From: Rhodothermaeota bacterium MED-G12 | Lineage (GTDB): Bacteria; Bacteroidota; Rhodothermia; Balneolales; Balneolaceae | Length of the DNA: 62,673 nt | Direction: 5' to 3' | NCBI GenBank assembly: GCA_002457365.1 | Contig: NTKP01000001.1 | Coordinates: 1-62,673 of the forward strand | In this document: positions 1-7,596 of the stretch, in pieces | Layout of the letters: every line of letters starts with the position of its first letter | Position numbering within the stretch: position 1 is the first letter of the stretch | Notes under the pieces: generated by a model | Database searches by the model: none | The model's input: only the letters and a program-made list of their open reading frames with translations | What the model was told of the DNA's origin: nothing | Program-made: the position numbers and the translations under genes

Positions 1-73
1 CGATCATTCCGATGCCAATTCCAGCACCAACTGCTACGATTCCAGCTCCAATACCAGCTGCTAATAGTCCCAT
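1..73 (-). CDS. atpE: ATP synthase F0 subunit c, N-terminal fragment
   Basis: This is the beginning of the proteolipid ring subunit of F-type ATP synthase, cut off by the left edge of the window. The first 24 residues start MGLLAAGIGAG and show the glycine/alanine-rich pattern (repeated GxGxG) of the first membrane helix of subunit c. It lies 37 bases downstream of atpB on the same strand, which is the usual order (a then c) in bacterial atp operons. The ion-binding carboxylate would be in the missing second helix, so proton or sodium specificity cannot be judged. Confidence 0.9.
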   Translation of the reverse strand, partial: MGLLAAGIGAGIVAVGAGIGIGMI

Positions 74-110
74 AGTTTTATCTATTTAGTTATGGTTGTT
101 TGTTCAATGA

Positions 111-1169
111 TTATACTGATGGTTCAGCATGAATGTGATCATCATGTTCGTGGTCATGTTCATGCTCTTCAGCAGCCATTCCAATAAATACTGCCGATAA
201 AAGAGTGAAAATGTAGGCTTGTAATAAAGCTACAAATAATTTAAGTACATATAGTATTGAAGTCATCGCTACTGAGAGAATACTAACACTATAAGCTGCA
301 ACACTTCCATACATATCGTTAAAAATAAATATGAGGCCCAAAATGGCGATAATCATAATTTTTCCAGACATCATATTCGCGAACAATCGAATAGCTAGTG
401 CAAAAGGTTTAGTTAATAAACCAATTAACTCAACTGGAATCATTAAGAATTTAACTCCTAATGGCACACCTGGGAACCAAAATACGTGCTGCCAATGATC
501 TTTTGTGCCGCTGAACTGGGTTACAAAAAAGGTAAATAATGCAAGAACAGCAGTAACTGTAATATCAGCTGTGGCTGTAGCAGCCCATGGCAGTAACCCA
601 AATGAATTCATGAATGCTATCGACATGAACATAGTAAATAAATAGGGCACGTACTTTTTATACTTTTCCCCTTCTATATTTGGTTTGGCAACTTCATCTC
701 TTATGAATTCATAAAATATTTCAAATAAATTTTGGAGCACGCCTTTTGGCGCGGTAGATGTACCAATACCTTTTTTATAGCGTGAGCCAGCGTACATGGT
801 AAAAAGTGCGAGCGCCCCTAGTCCAAACCAGAAATATAAAAGGTGTGATGTTAGCGAAAAATCAATAAGCATTGAGCCGTTTACAGGGGTAATGACATAC
901 TCAACCTGTTCAAACTCACCTGAAGCTAAGGCTTTTTTAGTCGAGCCATAGGTCGAAAAATGAGTAGATCCGTTAACGTCTTGCCATAGGAACAGCCTAG
1001 GAAGATATAATTTTGTTCCAAAAAACGTGAAATAATCGTGGTCAGCAACCGTTCCCATAATGTCTATAGGAGATTCATTGTCCGCGTTAGCATCAGCAGC
1101 AAAAACCGTTGGTTGACCCAAAAAAAGAACTACGATCAGTAAGGATAAAAACGTGAAATATTTTGTCAT
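111..1169 (-). CDS. atpB: ATP synthase F0 subunit a
   Basis: This is the membrane subunit a of F-type ATP synthase, which forms the ion half-channels facing the c-ring. The essential arginine of the family is visible as Arg261 in the motif KPFALAIRLFANMMSG. The protein has 352 residues and is longer than the E. coli homologue because of an N-terminal signal-like segment (residues 1-24) followed by about 80 residues before the first core helix. The last 20 residues are rich in His, Asp and Glu (EHEHDHEHDDHIH). Its start codon overlaps the stop of the upstream atpI-like gene by 4 bases (ATGA), and atpE follows, so translation is probably coupled within one operon. Confidence 0.96.
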   Translation of the reverse strand: MTKYFTFLSLLIVVLFLGQPTVFAADANADNESPIDIMGTVADHDYFTFFGTKLYLPRLFLWQDVNGSTHFSTYGSTKKALASGEFEQVEYVITPVNGSMLIDFSLTSHLLYFWFGLGALALFTMYAGSRYKKGIGTSTAPKGVLQNLFEIFYEFIRDEVAKPNIEGEKYKKYVPYLFTMFMSIAFMNSFGLLPWAATATADITVTAVLALFTFFVTQFSGTKDHWQHVFWFPGVPLGVKFLMIPVELIGLLTKPFALAIRLFANMMSGKIMIIAILGLIFIFNDMYGSVAAYSVSILSVAMTSILYVLKLFVALLQAYIFTLLSAVFIGMAAEEHEHDHEHDDHIHAEPSV

Positions 1170-1567
1170 TCCTCTAAGGGATGTTTCAATAATCTATGAT
1201 GGATAAGTAACAACTCTATTACAGATTGATAAAGATAGGAAATAATAAAATTAACTGTAAAGAACATTTGTTCAAATTTTATAGTCGAAAGTGAAATAAA
1301 GAGTAACAAAATGACCATAGAAAATCTAACTAGGGTGGTAGTGTAATAGACCTTAATGAAGTTTTGAGAGGAAATCGTCCAAAATCTTACCCAAACCCAC
1401 ATTGCGCCACCAACAAACACTAGTGCAATTAAGTAAGCGATAAGCGTTTCAGATAGGTATCCAGGCAGAATCCAATACCCTACAATAATCAAAGCAACTA
1501 AAAAGGGTATTTGGGCTAAAAGGAATACAGAGAAAACTGGGGCTTCAAAAAAATATTTCTTTAGCAT
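1166..1567 (-). CDS. Small membrane protein at the AtpI position of the atp operon
   Basis: The product has 133 residues and about four hydrophobic segments (near residues 10-35, 40-60, 75-95 and 100-120). Its place between the atpZ-like gene and atpB, its 4-base overlap with atpB and its topology fit the loosely conserved ATP synthase subunit I family, proposed to help c-ring assembly or Mg2+ supply. The sequence itself carries no diagnostic motif that I can point to, so the assignment rests mainly on position and membrane pattern. It could alternatively be a lineage-specific membrane protein. Confidence 0.7.
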   Translation of the reverse strand: MLKKYFFEAPVFSVFLLAQIPFLVALIIVGYWILPGYLSETLIAYLIALVFVGGAMWVWVRFWTISSQNFIKVYYTTTLVRFSMVILLLFISLSTIKFEQMFFTVNFIISYLYQSVIELLLIHHRLLKHPLEE

Positions 1568-1614
1568 AAGTAGATAATCACGAAAGTGGTTTTAGCAGGC
1601 TCAACATGTTTAAG

Positions 1615-1854
1615 TTACTTATCCCCTCGTTCACTATCTCGCCCATCTAGGCCTGGATCTTTGAGCAGGCGAACAATTCGGAAAAAAAATAAAATGAGCC
1701 CAAGGATAACACCACTTAATATACCAATTGGTTTAATTCCAAAATATCCATCAACATAGCTACCTAAAATAATGGGAAGTGAGAGTGATAATGCTATTTC
1801 AGTCCCCAAACTAAGGTAGGCACGATAGGGTGCTGATAACCACTTTGAAATCAC
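1615..1854 (-). CDS. atpZ: AtpZ/AtpI-family small membrane protein
   Basis: This 79-residue protein has two predicted membrane helices (about residues 17-35 and 41-60), a loop with GSYVDGYFG, and a charged C-terminus. This matches the AtpZ family (putative F0F1-ATPase subunit, DUF-type small protein) found just before atp genes in many Bacteroidota. AtpZ together with AtpI has been linked to ATP synthase assembly and Mg2+/Ca2+ transport in Bacillus; whether that holds here is inference. It follows the bactofilin gene by 22 bases and precedes the atpI-like gene by 47 bases. Confidence 0.82.
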   Translation of the reverse strand: MISKWLSAPYRAYLSLGTEIALSLSLPIILGSYVDGYFGIKPIGILSGVILGLILFFFRIVRLLKDPGLDGRDSERGDK

Positions 1855-1876
1855 ATTAAAGCCCCATATTAAGGTT

Positions 1877-2305
1877 TCAATTTTCTACATCATTTAATGC
1901 TGTTTCTTCATACTCTTTAGTTTTCACTACTGAAGTGTCACCCATTTTACAAAGCCCGTTTATTTTAGCACCCTCTTCAACAACTAAGATCTTAGTAGTT
2001 ACATTACCTTCAAGGAATGCTGTTTTTCGAAGTGTAATCTTAGTTTTGCCCAATACATCTCCGCTTACCTTTCCAGCAATATCAGCATTTTGACAAACTA
2101 TATCACATGAAACAAATCCTTGCTCAGTTATGATAACTTTAGATTCTGTCTCAACAGTACCCTTTAAGACTCCACCTATACGTATATCGTGTTCTGATTT
2201 TAGAAAACCTTCTAATTCTGAACCCTCACTAATAATATTGACCGATGGATAATTGGTTTCATTCGCCATAATTGTACTCGTGGTTTTTATTTTTCTAGAT
2301 ATCAT
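1877..2305 (-). CDS. Bactofilin (polymer-forming cytoskeletal protein)
   Basis: Bactofilins are beta-helical proteins that polymerise without nucleotide and act as scaffolds for cell-wall enzymes at the membrane. The 142-residue product has the family core (about residues 22-125) built from repeated short hydrophobic turns, beginning with the typical NIISEGSELEGFLKSEHDIRIGG stretch. Translation could start at position 2305, one base after the M23 gene's stop, or at an internal Met (MANETN) at 2269, which is closer to the usual N-terminus length. The adjacent upstream gene encodes an M23 peptidase, a pairing known from Helicobacter CcmA/Csd1 and from alphaproteobacteria, where the bactofilin localises the peptidase. 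Confidence 0.9.
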   Translation of the reverse strand: MISRKIKTTSTIMANETNYPSVNIISEGSELEGFLKSEHDIRIGGVLKGTVETESKVIITEQGFVSCDIVCQNADIAGKVSGDVLGKTKITLRKTAFLEGNVTTKILVVEEGAKINGLCKMGDTSVVKTKEYEETALNDVEN

Positions 2306-2306
2306 T

Positions 2307-3164
2307 TTATTTCAATAAGTAGATTGCAGGATCTTGCGGTAACCCGTCCTTCCAAATTTCAAGATGAAGATGAGAAGCGGTGCTTTGCACACCAGCATTA
2401 CCAACCGTGGCAATCACATCGCCATTTACCACCACATCCCCTTCTCGCTTGTAAGATGTCCGGCAGTGCTTATACACACTTAATAGACCGTTAGTGTGTT
2501 GAATAGATATTACATAACCGTTCGCTATCGTCCAATTAATAGTAACAATAGTTCCCTCCGCCAAAGCCCGTACCTGTTCACCCTCAGTGGCGGCAATATC
2601 TAAACCAAAATGCTCTTCATTAGGGTTGAATGATCGAGAAATAGTACCATCGACTGGATATGCTGTGGGAAATATGGGTTCACTTTTTAACAATGAGGAT
2701 GATATTAATTCTTGTGTGCTTAAATTTAACACTTCTTGTGGAGCACTTAGGGGGACCCCGCCCAATACAGTTTGATTTTGCATTAAAAGCAAACTCTGCA
2801 ACCGTTCATCTAGACTTAAGGTTGTATCGGTGTTAAGCCGGATAATACTCCTAATTTGCCCAAGTTGCTCATCGCGTACATCCAATGAGTCCTGAAGAGC
2901 ATCCAATCTGCCTACTACTTGCTCAATTTGCATATATATTTTTTTATCTTTGCTTCTATAGACCCATTCACCAAGAGGTGTAAACATGAGTATGAGCATA
3001 AAGACAAACAAAACAGAGGCCAATAAGGCGACTAATCCCAAAAAAAACTGCCGAGGTAAAAATTGATATTCACGAGAACCATCTGGAACAGACTCATCAA
3101 TTACAATCAAACGTAACCATTTGTCTTTAAGTCGAACTAAGGTTTTTAATAATTCGGTATTCAT
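2307..3164 (-). CDS. Membrane-anchored M23 (LytM-type) peptidoglycan endopeptidase
   Basis: This protein probably cleaves peptide cross-links of the cell wall. It has a short cytoplasmic N-terminus, one membrane helix (about residues 41-62), a helical, probably coiled-coil linker (about 75-130) and a C-terminal M23 domain (about 175-283). The zinc ligands and catalytic residues are intact: H185 and D189 in HxxxD, H233, and H265-L-H267. Its ATG directly follows the glycosyltransferase stop codon and the bactofilin begins one base after its own stop, so the M23 peptidase and bactofilin are almost certainly made together. This supports a shape or septum role for the pair. Confidence 0.92.
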   Translation of the reverse strand: MNTELLKTLVRLKDKWLRLIVIDESVPDGSREYQFLPRQFFLGLVALLASVLFVFMLILMFTPLGEWVYRSKDKKIYMQIEQVVGRLDALQDSLDVRDEQLGQIRSIIRLNTDTTLSLDERLQSLLLMQNQTVLGGVPLSAPQEVLNLSTQELISSSLLKSEPIFPTAYPVDGTISRSFNPNEEHFGLDIAATEGEQVRALAEGTIVTINWTIANGYVISIQHTNGLLSVYKHCRTSYKREGDVVVNGDVIATVGNAGVQSTASHLHLEIWKDGLPQDPAIYLLK

Positions 3165-4535
3165 TTAATTCACAGGATCTTGATCAAGTAGCGAATCTAT
3201 TTTATTGGCAAGACTCTCAGCGATCGCTTTTCTGGTAAATGTTTCCAACCATTGCTCATTCAAAGGTTTTAGATTCCCAGTTTGAACATGAGTAATTGCT
3301 TGTAAAATAGTTTTTTTCACCTTTTCAATGTCGTCAGGTGAAGTAATATAACTGCGTGAATAATCTTTTAAAACCTTTTTTGTATCCCCCTCAGGTATCA
3401 ACGCTATAATGGGTCGCCTGGTTGCCATATATTCATAGGTTTTGCTTAGTGTAATGGTATGCCTTCGCTTTCTATGCCCATTGTTTAACCAAAGAATGCC
3501 GGCTTGTTGCATACGGAGAATAGCCTCATTGTGAGGAACATACCCATGGTCATGAACAAGCTCACCTAAGTCTAATTGATTAATTAAAGGTAAATACGGC
3601 TCGATTGGACTACCTTGAAAGTGCAATTCTATGATATTGGCAAGTGAGGGTACTTCTTTAATAAGTTTTTTTACTGCTCTTAAAAAAATGCCTGGCCCAC
3701 TATCGGCATAAAAAGTCCCTGAATAAAGTATTCGGATTGTTTCATTTTGACTAAGGCCCTTTTCGTTGGTAGGTTTCTTTTCTATTGAATTATCAGGAAA
3801 GAAGCAGGCATCAAAATCATCTGAATCATAGCCATGGGTTTGAACCACGACGCTGGGTAATGAGGGGTACCTTCTGCTTATGGCACTAGCTATAGGTTCA
3901 TTTATTGCGATGACCATGTCTGCCACTGCAAGTACACTTGCTTCAAGTCGCCTCATTAGTATTTTGTGAATGGGTGTTGGATACGCAATTAGATGACTCT
4001 CCAACCAATCGTCCCTAAAATCCATTATAGTTGGAATAGTAAGACGGGCTTTAAGCTTAGCCGCTAACATTAAATTACTGTAGGGAGGCGCTGTCGCATA
4101 AATCGCCTGGATAGAATGTTTTTCAATAATTTCTTCAGCTTTTTGAAAACCCTGTTTAATCCATCCTTTTTTGTTGTCGGGTAAATAGAAAAAATGAGAG
4201 AGCCTTCGTAACCATTTTTCTAAACGAATCCCCGGACGCCATTGCGTTTTCGAACGGTTCCAATGCAAGGGAGTCCCACCCTTGACCCGGTAAACTTGCA
4301 CTTTATTCTGATCAATGAGTTTTTGAAGCTCTAGTTCTAAAGAGGAATCGAAGGTGTGATAAAGGCCTGGTTCTGGCACTAAAATTATTGGCTTCCAACC
4401 AAATTCATTTAGATACTTTACATATTTAAGTGGCCTTTGCACACCGCTTCCACCCATGGGTGGGAAGAAATAAACAATAAATAATAGCTCCTTTAGTGGC
4501 TTATCATGGGGGGGTATCTGCTGAATTACACCCAC
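3165..4535 (-). CDS. Glycosyltransferase, GT4-like
   Basis: The 456-residue product looks like a GT-B fold glycosyltransferase. Near the N-terminus it has FIVYFFPPMGGSGVQRP, a donor-side loop common in GT4 enzymes of Bacteroidota. The second Rossmann half begins with ILYSGTFY near residue 270 and contains GYVPHNEAI and a later EY motif (KTYEYMATRRPI) typical of nucleotide-sugar binding. The substrate is unknown; exopolysaccharide or lipopolysaccharide synthesis is likely. The start at 4535 is GTG and lies only 2 bases after the guaB stop. Homologues often begin close to the LLFIVYFF segment, so the true start may be further downstream. Confidence 0.8.
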   Translation of the reverse strand: MGVIQQIPPHDKPLKELLFIVYFFPPMGGSGVQRPLKYVKYLNEFGWKPIILVPEPGLYHTFDSSLELELQKLIDQNKVQVYRVKGGTPLHWNRSKTQWRPGIRLEKWLRRLSHFFYLPDNKKGWIKQGFQKAEEIIEKHSIQAIYATAPPYSNLMLAAKLKARLTIPTIMDFRDDWLESHLIAYPTPIHKILMRRLEASVLAVADMVIAINEPIASAISRRYPSLPSVVVQTHGYDSDDFDACFFPDNSIEKKPTNEKGLSQNETIRILYSGTFYADSGPGIFLRAVKKLIKEVPSLANIIELHFQGSPIEPYLPLINQLDLGELVHDHGYVPHNEAILRMQQAGILWLNNGHRKRRHTITLSKTYEYMATRRPIIALIPEGDTKKVLKDYSRSYITSPDDIEKVKKTILQAITHVQTGNLKPLNEQWLETFTRKAIAESLANKIDSLLDQDPVN

Positions 4536-4537
4536 CT

Positions 4538-6034
4538 TTATACCGAATAGTTAGGTGCTTCTTTTGTTATTTGTACGGTATGTGGATGACTTTCTTTATA
4601 AGAGGCCGCTGATATTTGCACAAAATGTGCTTTTTTAAGATCTGAGATATTTTTTGCTCCACAATATCCCATAGCAGCTCGTAATCCACCCGACATTTGA
4701 TGAACGACCTCACTTAAATATCCCTTGTATGGTACACGGCCCTCAATTCCTTCAGGTACCAGTTTTTTCAAATCATCTTCTACGTCCTGGAAATAGCGAT
4801 CTTTGGATCCTTTTTGCATAGCTCCTATACTACCCATTCCACGGTACGATTTATACTTTCTTGAGTCAAAAATAATGGTTTCACCTGGACTTTCATCAAC
4901 TCCGGCAAACATAGACCCCATCATAACCACGTCAGCGCCACCCGCAATAGCCTTGGATATATCACCCGTTTGCTTTATTCCACCATCTGCCACGAGCCCG
5001 ATGCCATGTTCTGAGCAAAAATCACTTACTTCCATCACCGCACTTAACTGAGGCACTCCTACTCCAGTCACAATTCGCGTGGTACATATTGAACCAGGTC
5101 CAACCCCAACTTTCACCACATCAGCGCCGGCATCTGCTAATGCTTTAGCCGCATCTCGTGTGGCGATGTTACCGCCAATCACATTCAATGAGCCATACTT
5201 TTTCTTTATGGCTTCGACGGTTTTGAGAACTCCCTCTGAATGACCGTGGGCTGTATCGACGGTGATGATATCTACTCCAGCGCCCACCAATGCGCTTACC
5301 CTATCCATAGTGTCGGCAGTAACCCCAACGGCAGCTCCGACGCGTAAACGTCCTAATTCATCCTTACAGGCGTTAGGGAAATTCATTTTCTTTTCAATGT
5401 CCTTAAAGGTGATTAAGCCGACCAAAATCCCTTTTGAGTCCACAATGGGTAACTTTTCAACTTTATGGGATTGAAGTATCTCCTCAGCTTGTACTAAATT
5501 GGTCCCCTCCTTCGCTGTAATTAAGGGCTGCTTGGTCATAATGTCCCCTAATTTCTTAGTCATATCAGACTCGAAGCGTAAATCTCGATTTGTCACAATA
5601 CCCTGAAGAGCTCCATGTTCATCAATGATTGGAATACCACCTATTCGGTGCTTTGCCATAAGATCACGAGCATCCTGAACCAAAGCGGATGAAGTTAAGG
5701 TCACTGGATCCACTATCATCCCGCTTTCGCTTCTTTTAACTAGTCGTACTTGCTCCGCCTGATTTTCTATGCTCATATTCTTATGTAGCATGGCAATTCC
5801 ACCCTCTCTGGCTAATGCAATTGCCATTCTGTATTCAGATACGGTATCCATTGCCGCACTCAAAATAGGAGTATTCAAGGTTAGTGTAGGAGTTAGTTGC
5901 ACACTAATATCTACATCTCGCGGGAGAACCTGAGAAAAGTGAGGAACCAATAGTACATCGTCATAGGTGAGTCCTTGTCTAGTGATTCGATCGAAGCTAT
6001 TCTGGGCGGATTGGGTGGATGAAGGTTTCGACAT
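4538..6034 (-). CDS. guaB: Inosine-5'-monophosphate dehydrogenase
   Basis: This enzyme oxidises IMP to XMP with NAD+, the committed step to GTP. The 498-residue protein has the full family layout: a TIM-barrel catalytic domain interrupted by two CBS domains (about residues 108-215), the catalytic loop with Cys317 in GSICTTR, and the flap region with KGSKDRYFQ and [10 protein letters not shown] near residue 410-440. The start is an ATG preceded by about 115 bases without another gene, so it is probably the first gene of the leftward operon that continues into the glycosyltransferase. Confidence 0.97.
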   Translation of the reverse strand: MSKPSSTQSAQNSFDRITRQGLTYDDVLLVPHFSQVLPRDVDISVQLTPTLTLNTPILSAAMDTVSEYRMAIALAREGGIAMLHKNMSIENQAEQVRLVKRSESGMIVDPVTLTSSALVQDARDLMAKHRIGGIPIIDEHGALQGIVTNRDLRFESDMTKKLGDIMTKQPLITAKEGTNLVQAEEILQSHKVEKLPIVDSKGILVGLITFKDIEKKMNFPNACKDELGRLRVGAAVGVTADTMDRVSALVGAGVDIITVDTAHGHSEGVLKTVEAIKKKYGSLNVIGGNIATRDAAKALADAGADVVKVGVGPGSICTTRIVTGVGVPQLSAVMEVSDFCSEHGIGLVADGGIKQTGDISKAIAGGADVVMMGSMFAGVDESPGETIIFDSRKYKSYRGMGSIGAMQKGSKDRYFQDVEDDLKKLVPEGIEGRVPYKGYLSEVVHQMSGGLRAAMGYCGAKNISDLKKAHFVQISAASYKESHPHTVQITKEAPNYSV

Positions 6035-6150
6035 TGGTCTGATAGATTTAATTCAATTTAGTAAAGATACAAACTTCTCTTCTGTAATTGAATGCGAAAA
6101 TCAGAAAAACCCCTATCCTTTAACCAAGAACCTGTGTATACCATCAATTG

Positions 6151-6543
6151 TTATAAAGGGTGAATTTTCAGAGCTTCAATGGCGGTGTTTAGACTGGCAT
6201 TCCCATCTAAAAATGACTGTACCCAATAATGAACTCTATTCCTTCTGTTTCGAACGAAAGGATCGCAGCTTGAGTAGCTTCCTTGCAACTCTTCTACCAT
6301 TGCCCGCACATCGTCATAAATTTCAACTTTTAAAACATCCGGCACTTCATGCCATCCTAATAAGGAAAATACTTGTTGGAGTTCTTGGTATTCTCGCTCA
6401 CTTTCGCTGCTTATTCGTGCCAATAGCGGTCGAATAAACGGGTTCTTGGTTTTTTTGATAACCCTGCTAGAAGGGATTCTCAAAGGATGAAGCGTCGATG
6501 ATGAAGTGTTAAACGTGGGTGATGTATTAGGTGAAGTAAGCAT
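6151..6543 (-). CDS. Orphan 130-residue protein of unknown function
   Basis: I do not recognise a family. The N-terminal 35 residues are rich in Ser, Thr and Pro and look disordered; residues 40-130 look helical and charged, with no signal peptide or membrane segment. A strong Shine-Dalgarno (AGGAG, 5 bases before the ATG) supports the start at 6543. That Shine-Dalgarno is inside an inverted repeat, and a second perfect inverted repeat lies between this gene and folD. The overlapping opposite-strand reading frame runs into guaB and is less likely to be real. The gene is probably genuine, but coding is not proven. Confidence 0.55.
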   Translation of the reverse strand: MLTSPNTSPTFNTSSSTLHPLRIPSSRVIKKTKNPFIRPLLARISSESEREYQELQQVFSLLGWHEVPDVLKVEIYDDVRAMVEELQGSYSSCDPFVRNRRNRVHYWVQSFLDGNASLNTAIEALKIHPL

Positions 6544-6547
6544 TATG

Positions 6548-6573
6548 TCTCCTGTTTTTTTTGATTCAGGAGA
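6548..6573 (-). promoter_or_regulatory. Hairpin sequestering the Shine-Dalgarno of the 130-residue ORF
   Basis: On the minus strand the sequence TCTCCTG (6573-6567) can pair with CAGGAGA (6554-6548) across a 12-base, A-rich loop. The right arm contains the AGGAG ribosome binding site of the ORF starting at 6543. The pairing is exact over 7 bp, and the start codon sits 4 bases beyond the stem. Translational control by this structure is inference. Confidence 0.5.
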
Positions 6574-6586
6574 AACTTACAAACGC

Positions 6587-6610
6587 AGGGTGACACCATT
6601 ATGTCACCCT
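6587..6610 (-). other. Perfect 9-bp inverted repeat between folD and the 130-residue ORF
   Basis: AGGGTGACA and TGTCACCCT are exact inverted copies separated by 6 bases. The repeat lies 8 bases after the folD stop. On the folD strand the stem is preceded, not followed, by a short T-run, so it is not a textbook intrinsic terminator. It could mark an mRNA 3' end after processing, a weak terminator or a protein-binding operator. Confidence 0.5.
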
Positions 6611-6618
6611 AAAATCAA

Positions 6619-7509
6619 TTATTTTGGATATAACGATTTTTTTGCTGCTAACAGGGTGTTCTTCATGAGCATAGCTACCGTCATAGGGCCTACACCACCA
6701 GGAACAGGAGTAATCCAACTTGCTTTTTTTCGTACCGATTCAAAATCGACATCACCCACTAGTCGATATCCCTTTTCATGGGTTTCATCCGCTATTCGAT
6801 TTATACCGACATCGATGACAACAACGCCTTGTTTAACCATTTCAGCTTTTATCAAGTTTGGCTGCCCTGCGGCCACAATCAGTATATCGGCACCAATAGT
6901 ATGTGCCGTCAAATCTCGGGTATATTTATGACAAATTGTAGTGGTAGCTTTGCCAGATGAATTCTCTCTAGACAACATAACCGCCATAGGGCTACCTACT
7001 ATAGTACTCGCTCCAACAACTACCGCATGTTGAGATTTAACAGGAATGCTATAGTACTTCAGGAGTTCCATCACCCCAGCAGGAGTACAGCTTTTAAAGC
7101 ATGGCTGATCCAATGACAGGCGTCCTACATTCATTGGGTGGAATCCGTCTACATCTTTTCGGTGATCTATGGTTTCTATGACACTGTGTTGTGATAAATG
7201 ACTCGGTAAAGGCATTTGAACTAGTATACCGTCTATCTCATCGTTGGTATTACAAGAATGAATAATTTCGGTAAGTTCTTTTTCTGAAATCGTGTCTTGC
7301 AAAACCAAAGTGTCGGTTTCTATGCCCACCTGCTGACAAGCTTTAGTCTTAGTACCGGTATAGACAATGGATGCGGGATCATCACCTACCAAAATAACCT
7401 GCAAAAACGGTCTACGATTACCCTTTTCACACCACTGATGCACATCCTCCTTCACTCTCTTGCGAAGAAGCTCTGCCACCATTTTACCATCTATAATTTC
7501 TGCACTCAT
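6619..7509 (-). CDS. folD: Bifunctional methylenetetrahydrofolate dehydrogenase/cyclohydrolase
   Basis: FolD interconverts 5,10-methylene-THF and 10-formyl-THF in one-carbon metabolism in the cytoplasm. The 296-residue product has the normal length and the family signatures: the catalytic lysine region YTGTKTKACQQVGI, DGILVQMPLPSHL, the NADP-binding VVGASTIVGSPMA, and the C-terminal PVPGGVGPMTVAML. It is the nearest upstream gene to the orphan 130-residue ORF, separated by a short spacer with two hairpins, and is preceded by an 87-base gap from dacB. Confidence 0.97.
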   Translation of the reverse strand: MSAEIIDGKMVAELLRKRVKEDVHQWCEKGNRRPFLQVILVGDDPASIVYTGTKTKACQQVGIETDTLVLQDTISEKELTEIIHSCNTNDEIDGILVQMPLPSHLSQHSVIETIDHRKDVDGFHPMNVGRLSLDQPCFKSCTPAGVMELLKYYSIPVKSQHAVVVGASTIVGSPMAVMLSRENSSGKATTTICHKYTRDLTAHTIGADILIVAAGQPNLIKAEMVKQGVVVIDVGINRIADETHEKGYRLVGDVDFESVRKKASWITPVPGGVGPMTVAMLMKNTLLAAKKSLYPK

Positions 7510-7596
7510 AGCTCACTCATAGGTTTTCAGCTTACATATTAATTATAAAGATTCAAGAAACGTTGTTGTCCTAGCTGGGTACATATCAACCAGAAA

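Noticed and set aside
6062..6069. Bacteroidota-type -7 promoter element (TATCTTTA) upstream of guaB
   Set aside because: One base differs from the TAnnTTTG consensus and no matching TTTG element sits at the expected distance, so I cannot claim it.
5967..6437. Plus-strand frame of 156 codons overlapping guaB and the orphan ORF
   Set aside because: It starts inside guaB on the opposite strand and has no ribosome binding site; its composition is unlike a protein.
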